The notes beneath the pieces were generated by a model. The model searched no databases. It was given only the letters and a program-made list of their open reading frames with translations, and was not told the DNA's origin. From NCBI GenBank assembly GCA_002843035.1, contig PHEV01000008.1, forward strand, positions 1 through 64,000: DNA of 64,000 nt, given 5' to 3'. Source of the stretch: Actinobacteria bacterium HGW-Actinobacteria-5 (GTDB lineage Bacteria > Actinomycetota > Actinomycetes > Propionibacteriales > Propionibacteriaceae). Numbering within the stretch: position 1 is the first letter of the stretch; each line of letters begins with the position of its first letter. Positions 20,004-27,754 of the stretch are shown one piece after another. The translations under genes were made by a program, and so were the position numbers.

Positions 20004-20687
20004 CTACAGCTCGACGCCCTCGACGAGCGGGGCGCCGTTGAGCGCCACGATCCGCTGGGCGGCGATGATGGCGACGTCGAAGCCCTCGTCGGGATTCCTG
20101 ATCAGCCGTTCGGTGGCGATGGCATGCGTGCGGATCGCAGGATTCCTGTGCAGCCGTCCCCGCTCGATGACCGTCGTCGCGCCGTCGCCGAGCATGGCCA
20201 GGGCGCGGCTCAGACTCCGCTGCGTCACGCGGTCGCCCCGCCCGAACTGCGTCGAGAGGAACTCGGCGAGCCCTGCGGCCTCGTCCGGCGGCACCAGCGT
20301 GGCCGCCGCGCGCCACGCGGTCCGGGCCACCTCGTCCTCGGCGTCAGCGAGGAGTTCGGTGGTGATCGCGGGCCACGCGCGTCGATCACCCAGCTTGGAC
20401 AGCGTGTGCAACGCCTGGCTCCGAGCCTGGGGAAAGGCCGAGTGCAGCTCCGGCAGGACCCGCTCCAGCGTGCGCGACCGGTCGTGCTGGACCAGTGCCC
20501 AGGTGAGCATGTCGCGCACGAAGAAGTCCGGTTCCACCGCGAACCGGGTCACGATCGGATCGATGTAGGCATCGTGGGGACGCAGGCCCGCAGCCATCGC
20601 GGTCTGCAACCTGGCGGACGCCGAGTCCGCCGCCAGGGCCAGCCTCAGCCTGTCCACCACCAGCGGATCGATGTCTTGATGGGTCAT
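20004..20687 (-). CDS. HEAT-repeat-like protein
   Basis: 227-residue all-helical protein made of about five repeats in the style of HEAT/PBS lyase repeats (for example MLTWALVQHDRSRTLERVLP, QALHTLSKLGDRRAWPAITT, RTAWRAAATLVP). No signal peptide or membrane segment, so cytoplasmic; such proteins usually mediate protein contacts. The start is ATG 20687, preceded by GGAGGTGGTCGTG; the ORF track extends into the ssb gene and is wrong. It lies 98 bp downstream of the ssb paralogue on the same strand, so it may be co-transcribed with it. Partner unknown. Confidence 0.82.
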   Translation of the reverse strand: MTHQDIDPLVVDRLRLALAADSASARLQTAMAAGLRPHDAYIDPIVTRFAVEPDFFVRDMLTWALVQHDRSRTLERVLPELHSAFPQARSQALHTLSKLGDRRAWPAITTELLADAEDEVARTAWRAAATLVPPDEAAGLAEFLSTQFGRGDRVTQRSLSRALAMLGDGATTVIERGRLHRNPAIRTHAIATERLIRNPDEGFDVAIIAAQRIVALNGAPLVEGVEL

Positions 20688-20785
20688 CACGACCACCTCC
20701 GCGTCCAGTGGAAACCCTGCCGTAGCGTCAAGGTCAAGCGACGCGCTGATCAGGAGCCGATCGCCCGGGGGCGAGGTGGCCTTGC

Positions 20786-21250
20786 TCAGGCTGCATCCTC
20801 CCCCGGCTTCGGCTCGCCGTCGTCGACGGCGTCCTGCTCCTCGGTGGCCAGGATGAGCTCGCCGATGTTCACCTCCTGGTCGTCCGCCGCCGCCGCCCTG
20901 GTCGACTTCCGGAACACCGAGGTGCCCCGGGACAGGTCGTGGCCGACCGACTGCGCGTCCAGCCGGAGCCGCTCGTGCCGCACCCCCTGCGGGTCTGTCC
21001 ACCGCTCGGTGCGCAGCCTGCCTACGACCACCACCGGATCGCCCTTGCCGAGGCTCGACTTCACGTTCAGCGCCAACGCCTTGGTGCAGACGACCCCCAG
21101 CCAGGTGGTCTCGTCGTCGCCCCACTGCCCGCCCCGCCACAACCGCGGCGTGCAGGCGAGCCGGAAGCTGGCGTACGTGACCCCTTCCCGGAACTCCTTC
21201 ACCTCCACCTCGCTGCCCACGTTGCCGGTGATCCAGACCGCTGCCTCCAT
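20786..21250 (-). CDS. Single-stranded DNA-binding protein paralogue
   Basis: OB-fold SSB, 154 aa: MEAAVWITGNVGSEVEVKEF, then YASFRLACTPR and WLGVVCTKALALNVKSSLGKGDPVVVVGRL cover the ssDNA-binding strands. Start ATG 21250 with GAGGGAATCGGC upstream; the ORF track runs on for 327 bogus residues. The C-terminal tail is acidic but ends DGEPKPGEDAA, without the DDDIPF-type tip that recruits repair and replication partners, so this is more like an SsbB-type accessory paralogue than the essential SSB. The HEAT-like gene follows after 98 bp. Confidence 0.88.
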   Translation of the reverse strand: MEAAVWITGNVGSEVEVKEFREGVTYASFRLACTPRLWRGGQWGDDETTWLGVVCTKALALNVKSSLGKGDPVVVVGRLRTERWTDPQGVRHERLRLDAQSVGHDLSRGTSVFRKSTRAAAADDQEVNIGELILATEEQDAVDDGEPKPGEDAA

Positions 21251-21548
21251 GCCGATTCCCTCCGTCGATGTCGGTGGTGAGTATCGGCACCCGGCCCCGG
21301 TACGGTTCAGGCAACATCGCGTCCTGTGGATGACCGACCGCCTGTGGACAGGGCTGGACGGGATCACCCCACGAGGGCTATGTGCGGGGACGCGGAGCAC
21401 GTCGGCATCGCCGCGTCGCTCACCCTCGGCATCCTCGAGGTCGGCTTCCGACAACTCGACCGTGGCGCCCCCGCTGGCGACGGTCTCCGAACTCGCCGAG
21501 CGCGCCTCGGCGAGCCTCGCCGCCGGCCTCACCTGACCAGGCGCGCTC
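21251..21548. other. 298-bp intergenic region, no convincing gene
   Basis: Several short frames are open here on both strands, but none combines a start signal with recognisable protein. It holds the ssb promoter region and, near 21500, the strong hairpin listed separately. Codon bias is ambiguous, so a decayed gene cannot be excluded. Confidence 0.5.
21492..21514 (-). terminator. Hairpin downstream of the esterase gene
   Basis: CTCGCCGAG-CGCGC-CTCGGCGAG is a perfect 9-bp stem with a 5-nt loop, 35 bp beyond the esterase stop codon in the direction of its transcription. There is no T-tract, which is usual for candidate terminators in GC-rich actinobacteria. Confidence 0.5.
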
Positions 21549-22481
21549 CTACACCTTCGGGTGATCGGCGAAGAACGCCCAGATCGTCGCGGTGGCGGAC
21601 AGCGCCCGGGACGGCGGATCGGCTCCCGGATAGCCCTTGCTGGACGAGCCCGGCCACTGGTGCCCGGCGCCGGCGATGACGACCAGCTCGACGACGCGAC
21701 CGTGCGGGCAGGTCGCCACCGACGTGCTGACCTCACCCCCCGCTGAACTCCGGAACGCGCCGCAGGAGTCCCGCAGGCGCCAGGCGTCCACCACGTCCGC
21801 GACCGGTGGCCCAGTGATCCGGGCGACACCGACGCCCGGCGTGCCGTCCAGCCGCACATGGGTGTCGGCAGCCCCGTGTATGTGCAGCAGCGAGACCGGC
21901 TTCGCGTCCGCGCAGTCGACCAGCTGGTTTCCCGCGACCGGGGCGACAGCCGCGAACAGGTCGCTCTCGCAGGCCAGCCGGTAGACCATGATCGCGCCGT
22001 TCGACATTCCCGTGGCGTAGATCCGGGCCGGGTCGATTGCGACCTCCGCGCCGATCCGGGCGACCATTGCCTCGATGAAGGCCACGTCGTCGACACCCTG
22101 CCGCCCGGGCTGTCCGCAGCAGTCACCCCCGCCATTCCAGGCCCGGTTGACCCCGTCGGGGTAGGCGACCAGGAAGCCGGCGTTGTCGGCCTGCGCGTCC
22201 CAGCCGTAGGCGGCCTCGGCCTGCGCCCCACTCCCGAATCCTCCGTGCAGCATCACCACCAGCGGGTAGCCCGAAGCCGGGGCGGCGACGTCCGGACGGT
22301 GCAGCGCGAAGGTGCGCTGGCGTCCGCCGGACTCCAGCTGTTCGTGCGTCGTGCCGACCGCCGGGCTGGACGGACCGGACGTCGGCGTCCCACTCGACGA
22401 GGAACTGGGACGCAGCGTCCCGCACCCGCTCACCATCAACACGATGAGCAGGGCGACGGCGGGGATCACTCTGGCTGGCAT
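21549..22481 (-). CDS. Lipoprotein esterase, PHB-depolymerase/LpqC-like
   Basis: Predicted cell-surface esterase of the alpha/beta-hydrolase (CE1-like) group. A lipobox signal, LIVLMVSGC, ends at Cys21, so it is lipid-anchored, followed by a Ser/Thr/Pro linker. The fold shows LVVMLHGGFGSG (oxyanion region), the nucleophile elbow GMSNGAIMVYRLAC, LLHIHGAADTHV (Asp region) and AGAGHQWPG (catalytic His). It resembles mycobacterial LpqC. Start ATG 22481: TATCGT lies 7 nt upstream, another predicted leaderless start. 310 aa. A strong hairpin follows the stop. Substrate (polyester, feruloyl or short acyl ester) is not readable. Confidence 0.87.
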   Translation of the reverse strand: MPARVIPAVALLIVLMVSGCGTLRPSSSSSGTPTSGPSSPAVGTTHEQLESGGRQRTFALHRPDVAAPASGYPLVVMLHGGFGSGAQAEAAYGWDAQADNAGFLVAYPDGVNRAWNGGGDCCGQPGRQGVDDVAFIEAMVARIGAEVAIDPARIYATGMSNGAIMVYRLACESDLFAAVAPVAGNQLVDCADAKPVSLLHIHGAADTHVRLDGTPGVGVARITGPPVADVVDAWRLRDSCGAFRSSAGGEVSTSVATCPHGRVVELVVIAGAGHQWPGSSSKGYPGADPPSRALSATATIWAFFADHPKV

Positions 22482-22601
22482 GATCCCGACGATAGGGATC
22501 CGGCTCCGCGTGGCGAAGTGTTCGGCCCGGACCTCCAGCAACCTGCCAGCCAACCCGGGCGAACCTGCAGGGTGCCCCCGCGGGGCGTCCGCCCGGGAAG
22601 A

Positions 22602-22625
22602 TGGACCGAGTTCGGAACCGTCCCC
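22602..22625. repeat. Solo half-site of the GAACCGTCCCC repeat family (copy 3)
   Basis: TGGACCGAGTTCGGAACCGT followed by CCCC is identical to the first 24 nt of the right arm of the 43 kb copy, but here no inverted partner is present. It lies just past the stop of the downstream GTPase gene. Confidence 0.75.
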
Positions 22626-22635
22626 GTTCGTTGTT

Positions 22636-24210
22636 CTACGCTGCGGCGGCCTTCCGGACGGCGTCCCTGGCCCTGGCATAGCGGTCGAGTTCGGCCTGGA
22701 CGGGGTCGAGCACCGCCTCGGCCACCACCGCGCCGACCGCGGCGTCGAGGCTCTTCCGGGCCACCCGGGCGTGCCCGTTCGCCCCGATCTCGACCAGGGC
22801 CCGCCCGAGTACGCCGAGCAACACCCCGCCGAGCACGCCGCCGACCAGCAGCCAGGTGGGCACCGGCACGTGGTACCAGAGCACCTGCGGCAACGGCGGG
22901 AACCCGAGCCAGGCCAGCACCGGTCCCGAGAACAACCAGACCACCCCGACCACGCCGAACAGCGCCCACCACCAGGTTCCCCGCCGCACGGACAGGTCGG
23001 TGCCGGCGATCGCGGCATCCAGCCGGTCGAACAGCAAGGACTCGCGCCCGTGGGCGGCCAGCCGCACCGCGTCGGCCCAGCCGCGCGGCAGCCCGTCCGA
23101 GGCGCCGTCGGCCAGCTCGCGCAGCCCCTGTTCGGCCCGCGCCCGCTGCACCGAGGTCGCCTTCGGCAGCGAGGTGCGGTTCACCTCGGTGGGGCTGTGC
23201 TCTCCCGGCTTCAGGTCGAGTCGCAGCTTCTTCAGCGGGTCCGGACGCAGCCGCGCGAACCAGGTCACGAACGGCCAGCCGGTCGCCACCGAACCCCGGC
23301 GCCGCCACGCCCTGCGCACCCCGTCCACCACCACGGGGACGCCGGCAGCTTCGCCCAGGCCCCGGATCGCCCGCTCCCTCAGCTTCGTGTCGAGCACCGG
23401 CACCGCTCCGCCGCCCAGGTCGTCGCCGAGCGTCCGCGCCGCCACGCCCACGTCCGCGGACAACCGGCGGACCATCGCCTGCTTCGCTGCCACGGTACGA
23501 GCCAGCGCCTCCCGCAGTTCCTTGACGCCGGTCTCGCGCAGAGCGGACGTGGCCATGATCGGAGTGGCCCGCAAGCCCTCCGAGTCGAGCAGCCGACGCA
23601 GGTCGCTCAGGCACCTGTCCAGTTCCTCCGGCGCAAGCCGATCGGACTGGTTCAGCACGACCATCATCACCTCCGCATACGGCGCCAGCCGCTTGAGGTA
23701 GCCGTCGTGCAACGCGGCGTCCGCGTACTTCTCCGGGTCGACCACCCAGATCAGCGCGTCGACGAGGTCGACCAGGCGGTCCACCGCGAGCCGGTGGGAG
23801 ACCTCGGTGGAGTCGTGGTCGGGAAGGTCCAGCAGCACCAGGTCGGACAGTTCGTGCGGGCCGGACGGCACCAGGTGGCGGCCGGTCACGTCGAGCCAGT
23901 CCAGCAACTCGTGCGGCAACTCGCTCCCCCAGCTCACTGCCATCGCCTTCGAGGTGGTCGGACGCCGCACCGCCACCCGTGCGAGGTCGGTGCGGGTGAG
24001 CGCGTTGAAAAGGCTCGACTTGCCCGAGCCGGTGGCTCCCGCGAGTGCGACCACGGTGTAGCTGCCGCTGAACGCGACCCGGGCTCCGGCCCGGTCCAGC
24101 ACGGCCCGCGCCTTCTCCAGCACCGCGGCGTCCGCCCGCCCTTCGGCCGCCGCGACGGCCTCACCGAGCGCCCGCACGCGCGGAGCGAGCCGGTCCTCCG
24201 CCGCGCTCAC
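22636..24210 (-). CDS. Membrane-anchored GTPase (second of a coupled pair)
   Basis: Predicted dynamin-like or YfjP-like GTPase of the cell membrane. G1 is ALAGATGSGKSSLFNALT (about residues 55-72), G3 LVLLDLPDHDST near residue 125, and the G4-like motif VVLNQSDRLAP near residue 190. Two transmembrane segments lie near residues 405-465 (WWALFGVVGVVWLFSGPVLA and TWLLVGGVLGGVLLGVLG). 524 aa. The ATG overlaps the stop of the preceding GTPase (ATGA), so the two are made together, reminiscent of the paired DynA/DynB of Streptomyces that help septum closure. That parallel is inference from arrangement only; sequence identity to DynA/B was not tested. Confidence 0.8.
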   Translation of the reverse strand: MSAAEDRLAPRVRALGEAVAAAEGRADAAVLEKARAVLDRAGARVAFSGSYTVVALAGATGSGKSSLFNALTRTDLARVAVRRPTTSKAMAVSWGSELPHELLDWLDVTGRHLVPSGPHELSDLVLLDLPDHDSTEVSHRLAVDRLVDLVDALIWVVDPEKYADAALHDGYLKRLAPYAEVMMVVLNQSDRLAPEELDRCLSDLRRLLDSEGLRATPIMATSALRETGVKELREALARTVAAKQAMVRRLSADVGVAARTLGDDLGGGAVPVLDTKLRERAIRGLGEAAGVPVVVDGVRRAWRRRGSVATGWPFVTWFARLRPDPLKKLRLDLKPGEHSPTEVNRTSLPKATSVQRARAEQGLRELADGASDGLPRGWADAVRLAAHGRESLLFDRLDAAIAGTDLSVRRGTWWWALFGVVGVVWLFSGPVLAWLGFPPLPQVLWYHVPVPTWLLVGGVLGGVLLGVLGRALVEIGANGHARVARKSLDAAVGAVVAEAVLDPVQAELDRYARARDAVRKAAAA

Positions 24211-26117
24211 GAGTGCTCCCCGGGGTCGAGGATCTCGCCCTCGACGGTGGCCGACGGCTCGGCGGCCACGGTCTCGGCGGCCACGGTCTCGGCGGCCACG
24301 GACTCTGCGGCCACGGACTCGGCCAGCTCGGCCGGACCCTGCGGCCGCCCGGTCGGGAGCAACGGCCTGCCGGTTCCGGCCGGAAGCACCCGGGCCTGCG
24401 GCACCGGGGCACCAGAGGACCGCAGCCCGTGGCGCGCTGCGTCGACCTCGGCGGCGGCGGCAAGCACCTCGCCGGCCTGCTCGGGTCGCACGTCCACGGC
24501 GTCCAGGGCCGCCAGGTAGCGGGAGAGTTCGATGGCGAGCAGCGCCTCCACCCGGGCGTCCAGATCGGCCTTGGCCTTCTTCGCGAGCCGCCGGACGGCG
24601 TCCTCACCGAAGATCGCCTCCAGCACGCGCTGGGCGAGGATCGCGGTACCGCCGGCCACCCCGAGCTCGGCCCCGACCAGTCCGCCGGTCTGGCTGAACA
24701 CGAGGATCATCAGCGCCACGCCGACACCGTTGACGCCCAGCGCCCAGAAGCGGGCCGTCGACTTCTTCGCAGCCCCCTCGGTGGAGACCAGGTCGAGCAC
24801 GTCGCCCTGCCAGTCGCGGATCGCCCGCGCCGCCGCGCCCGGGTAGTCGTCGGACGCACGCCCCAGGTCACCCGCCCCGGACGCGAGCACCTGGCGTCCG
24901 GCGGGATGGGCCTGCCAGGCGGACTCGACCCGCCGGGCCGCGGCCTCACCCTCCTCGCGGATCAGCACCTCGAGCCCGGACTCGACGGCAGCCTTCACCT
25001 CGATCGCCTGCTTCGGCTCCCCCTTCACCGCGGCCACGACCCGGTCACGGAGCCAGCCGATCTTCTGCTCGACCGCACGGAAGAACTCGCCGGTGCCGAC
25101 GAAGTCGTGCCAGCGGGCAAGCACCTCGCCGCGCAGCAGCGTGCCGTCCGCGGTCTGCACGCCCACGCTGCGGACCGCCTCGGCGAAGGTCGTCTCGGCG
25201 TCGGCCCGCAGTGTCTCCAGGCTGACCACCTGCTCCTCGATCGCCGTGGCCACTGCCGGCGCCCCGGAGGCCAGCGCGCCGATCGCCCCGTCGAGGGTCT
25301 GCAGCACGACCTCGCTGCGGCTGACCGCGTCGGCGGCGAGCCCGGCCAGCCAGTCCCGGATCGGCGCGACCGCGGCGTCGGGCAGCAGGCCGTCCGCGTC
25401 CACCTCGGTCTCGGGGACGGCGAAGAGCGGCGATCGGCCCAGACCACGCTGCCCCATCATCTGGCCGAGGTGGGCGGGCACCTCGTCCATCGCCGCCGGA
25501 GGTATGCGGTCGAGCACCACGGCCACGACAGCGTGCCGCTCGGCCGCGGAGCGCAGGTAGTCCCACGGCACCGCGTCGGCGTAGCGGGCAGCGCTGGTGA
25601 CGAACAGCCACAGGTCGGCGGCGGCGAGGAGCTGGCCGGCCAGGGCCCGGTTCTCGGCGACGACCGAGTCGATGTCGGGTGCATCGAGAATGGCGAGGCC
25701 CCGGGGCATGGAGCGCTCGGGTACGACCTCCAGCGTGCGGGGGTCGTGGGCGGTGCCGGTGCTGCGGGCCAGGCCGGGCAGGATCGCCTCCGAGGCGAAC
25801 CAGGCGGCGTCGGCGGGGTGGTGCACGAGCACGGGCGAGCGGGTGGTCGGCCGGATCACGCCGGACGCACTCACCTCGCGGCCGAGCAGGGTGTTCACCA
25901 GCGTGGACTTCCCGGCTCCGGTCGAGCCCCCGATCACCGCGAGCAGCGGCGCGTCCAGGCGGGCCAGGCGCGGGAGCACGTAGTCGTCGAGCTGGGCCAC
26001 CCAGCGCCGGGCACGATCTCGGGCATCGGCGGAAGCGGGCAGGTCCAGGGGGAGCCGGACGCCGGACAGCGCGTCCCGCAGGTGTTCCAGGGAAGCGGAC
26101 AGCGTGTCAGCGTCCAT
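24207..26117 (-). CDS. Membrane GTPase (first of a coupled pair)
   Basis: GTPase with G1 AVIGGSTGAGKSTLVNTLLG (about residues 62-81) and G3 GLAILDAPDIDSV near residue 145. A hydrophobic segment (ALGVNGVGVALMILVFSQTG) lies near residue 460, followed by a Gly/Ala-rich segment that may be a second membrane span. The start is ATG 26117 after GGGGAGGGAGCG; the ORF-track start is 15 nt earlier. 636 aa. The C-terminus is low-complexity and contains four 15-bp tandem repeats encoding AAESV/AAETV units. Overlap with the next GTPase gene implies fixed stoichiometry. Possible roles are membrane remodelling or septation. Confidence 0.8.
   Translation of the reverse strand: MDADTLSASLEHLRDALSGVRLPLDLPASADARDRARRWVAQLDDYVLPRLARLDAPLLAVIGGSTGAGKSTLVNTLLGREVSASGVIRPTTRSPVLVHHPADAAWFASEAILPGLARSTGTAHDPRTLEVVPERSMPRGLAILDAPDIDSVVAENRALAGQLLAAADLWLFVTSAARYADAVPWDYLRSAAERHAVVAVVLDRIPPAAMDEVPAHLGQMMGQRGLGRSPLFAVPETEVDADGLLPDAAVAPIRDWLAGLAADAVSRSEVVLQTLDGAIGALASGAPAVATAIEEQVVSLETLRADAETTFAEAVRSVGVQTADGTLLRGEVLARWHDFVGTGEFFRAVEQKIGWLRDRVVAAVKGEPKQAIEVKAAVESGLEVLIREEGEAAARRVESAWQAHPAGRQVLASGAGDLGRASDDYPGAAARAIRDWQGDVLDLVSTEGAAKKSTARFWALGVNGVGVALMILVFSQTGGLVGAELGVAGGTAILAQRVLEAIFGEDAVRRLAKKAKADLDARVEALLAIELSRYLAALDAVDVRPEQAGEVLAAAAEVDAARHGLRSSGAPVPQARVLPAGTGRPLLPTGRPQGPAELAESVAAESVAAETVAAETVAAEPSATVEGEILDPGEHS
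24261..24320. repeat. Four tandem 15-bp repeats inside a GTPase gene
   Basis: GGCGGCCACGGTCTC occurs twice, then GGCGGCCACGGACTC and TGCGGCCACGGACTC, back to back and in frame. They encode a run of AAETV/AAESV units near the C-terminus. Unit loss or gain would change protein length by five residues without a frameshift. Confidence 0.9.
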
Positions 26118-26135
26118 CGCTCCCTCCCCCACGCC

Positions 26136-27554
26136 CTAGCCCTTCGGCGGCCCCCAGGTGGGGTCGACAGCCGAGTATCCAGGCGATCCTATCGGCGGCT
26201 GGCCGACCGGTGCTGGCCAGTTGCCGCCGATTCCTGCCGGGCCGGGGTAGGACGGGGGCACGTAGGTGACCGGCCTGGGCCGGCGCAGCCGCGGCAGGCT
26301 CAGCTTCAGTCCCCGCGGGTCGTCGATCGCGACACCCCGCAGGCCCTTCGCCTGCTCCACCAGGTACCGGGCGCGCACCGTGGCCGCCTCGTCGTAGATC
26401 CCGCGCACCTGGCCGTCCCGCAGGTAGGCGAGCTCGGTGAGGGTCCGTTCCAGCCGCACGGTCGCGCTGAACACCTTCCAGCCCCGGGTGGCCGCCACCA
26501 TCACCGCCCACCAGCGCAGCCGCTGCCGGGCGAACACCACCGGGTCGCTCGCCGGCAGCCAGCCGAGCTGTGCATAGTCGCCGAGCCGGTTGGCGAGCAC
26601 CTTGCCCTGCGCGAGAACCTGGCGCACGACGTAGATGACCGCTCCGAGCACCATCGGCAGGGCGACCACGATGTAGAGGATCCGCTGACCCAGCCCGTTG
26701 TTGAGGCTGACCTGGGAGTTGAAGACCATGTGCAGCAGCGCGGCCGCGCCGTACCCGACCAGCGGGGCCAGCACCCGCACCACCTTGCTCCGGGTGCGCA
26801 GCGCGACCGCCACGCCGATGCCGGTCATCATCGTGAACAGCGGGTGTCCGAAGCAGGTCCAGAAACCGCGCAGCCAGACCAGGTCGTTGACCGCGGCAGC
26901 GGCGTCCCCGACGCTGATGTTCTGCGAGGAGTACATGATCGCGCGGGCGTAGTAGATGATGTTCTCCGTGAACGCGAAACCGGCCGCTGACAAGCCGGCG
27001 AGCACGATCATCGAGACCTTCGACGTGAGCCGGTAGCGCGCAAGGATCGCGATCAGGAACAACACCGACGCCTTCGCGGCCTCCTCTACGAAGGGAGCCA
27101 CGAAGATCGCAGCCCTGGCGCTGGTGGCCGGGTCACCGTTGCCGGTGACGGCCAGCTGCTGGGCGGCCCAGGTGTTCACGTGCAGTGAGATGAAGGTGGC
27201 GATCGCCGCACCCCAGCCCAGCACCAGGTACCAGACCACCAGCCGCTGCGGACGGTAGCGGTCCGCCCAGATGAACACGATCGTCCAGAAGGCGAGCGTT
27301 GGCAGGGCGTACCACGCAGCCGAGCGGATGGCAGCGGTGTTGATCCCCTGGATCACCCCGCCCTCCACCGGGATGTCGGCGGTGAGCATCAGGTACTGCG
27401 AGAGCAGCGCGACGAGGAACACGACGCTCAGCGCGACCACGGCCCACGTCCACCAGGAGGTGAGCAGTCGTCGCGGCAGCGGGACGGAGGTGTCGGCGTC
27501 CGGCAGCGGCAGGTCGTTGCGTCGCCTGGCGAGGTCGGCCACCGGATCCGTCAT
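26136..27554 (-). CDS. PrsW-family intramembrane protease
   Basis: Polytopic membrane protein of the PrsW/CAAX-protease-related superfamily, which in Bacillus cleaves an anti-sigma factor. The family motifs are in order: PFVEEAAKASVLF (EExxK) near residue 148, FAFTENIIYYARA near 190, and CFGHPLFTMMTG near 225. About eight hydrophobic segments occupy residues 30-330, followed by a basic cytoplasmic tail ending in a Pro/Gly-rich stretch. The start is ATG 27554; TACGCT lies 7 nt upstream, a leaderless-type start. 472 aa. It precedes the GTPase pair on the same strand (19 bp gap), so they may form one transcript. Substrate unknown. Confidence 0.85.
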   Translation of the reverse strand: MTDPVADLARRRNDLPLPDADTSVPLPRRLLTSWWTWAVVALSVVFLVALLSQYLMLTADIPVEGGVIQGINTAAIRSAAWYALPTLAFWTIVFIWADRYRPQRLVVWYLVLGWGAAIATFISLHVNTWAAQQLAVTGNGDPATSARAAIFVAPFVEEAAKASVLFLIAILARYRLTSKVSMIVLAGLSAAGFAFTENIIYYARAIMYSSQNISVGDAAAAVNDLVWLRGFWTCFGHPLFTMMTGIGVAVALRTRSKVVRVLAPLVGYGAAALLHMVFNSQVSLNNGLGQRILYIVVALPMVLGAVIYVVRQVLAQGKVLANRLGDYAQLGWLPASDPVVFARQRLRWWAVMVAATRGWKVFSATVRLERTLTELAYLRDGQVRGIYDEAATVRARYLVEQAKGLRGVAIDDPRGLKLSLPRLRRPRPVTYVPPSYPGPAGIGGNWPAPVGQPPIGSPGYSAVDPTWGPPKG

Positions 27555-27754
27555 GGTGCCCAGCGTACAAACTCGGCGAAGCACTCACCGACTGGCGGAC
27601 GGGGCGCGCGAGGCGTACAGTCGGGCCCCTTCCAGAGCCTGCTGTCAGCTGGCCGCCCGTCGGGCGCACCCGCCGGGCAGGGTGCATCGCACCCGCCATT
27701 TCCCTTTGTCGGACGCAGCAGCGCTGCGCGCCGTCCGCAGCCCGAGGAGGAGCC

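Noticed and set aside
21382-21564. 60-codon ORF between ssb and the esterase gene
   Set aside because: Arg/Pro-rich shadow composition, no start signal, and it runs over the esterase terminator hairpin.
24213-26990. 925-codon plus-strand ORF
   Set aside because: Runs antisense through two GTPases and PrsW; composition is typical of a shadow frame.
27555-27754. Rifamycin-associated element upstream of the HelR-like helicase
   Set aside because: No convincing inverted element was seen; only scattered GGGCCCC-like runs.
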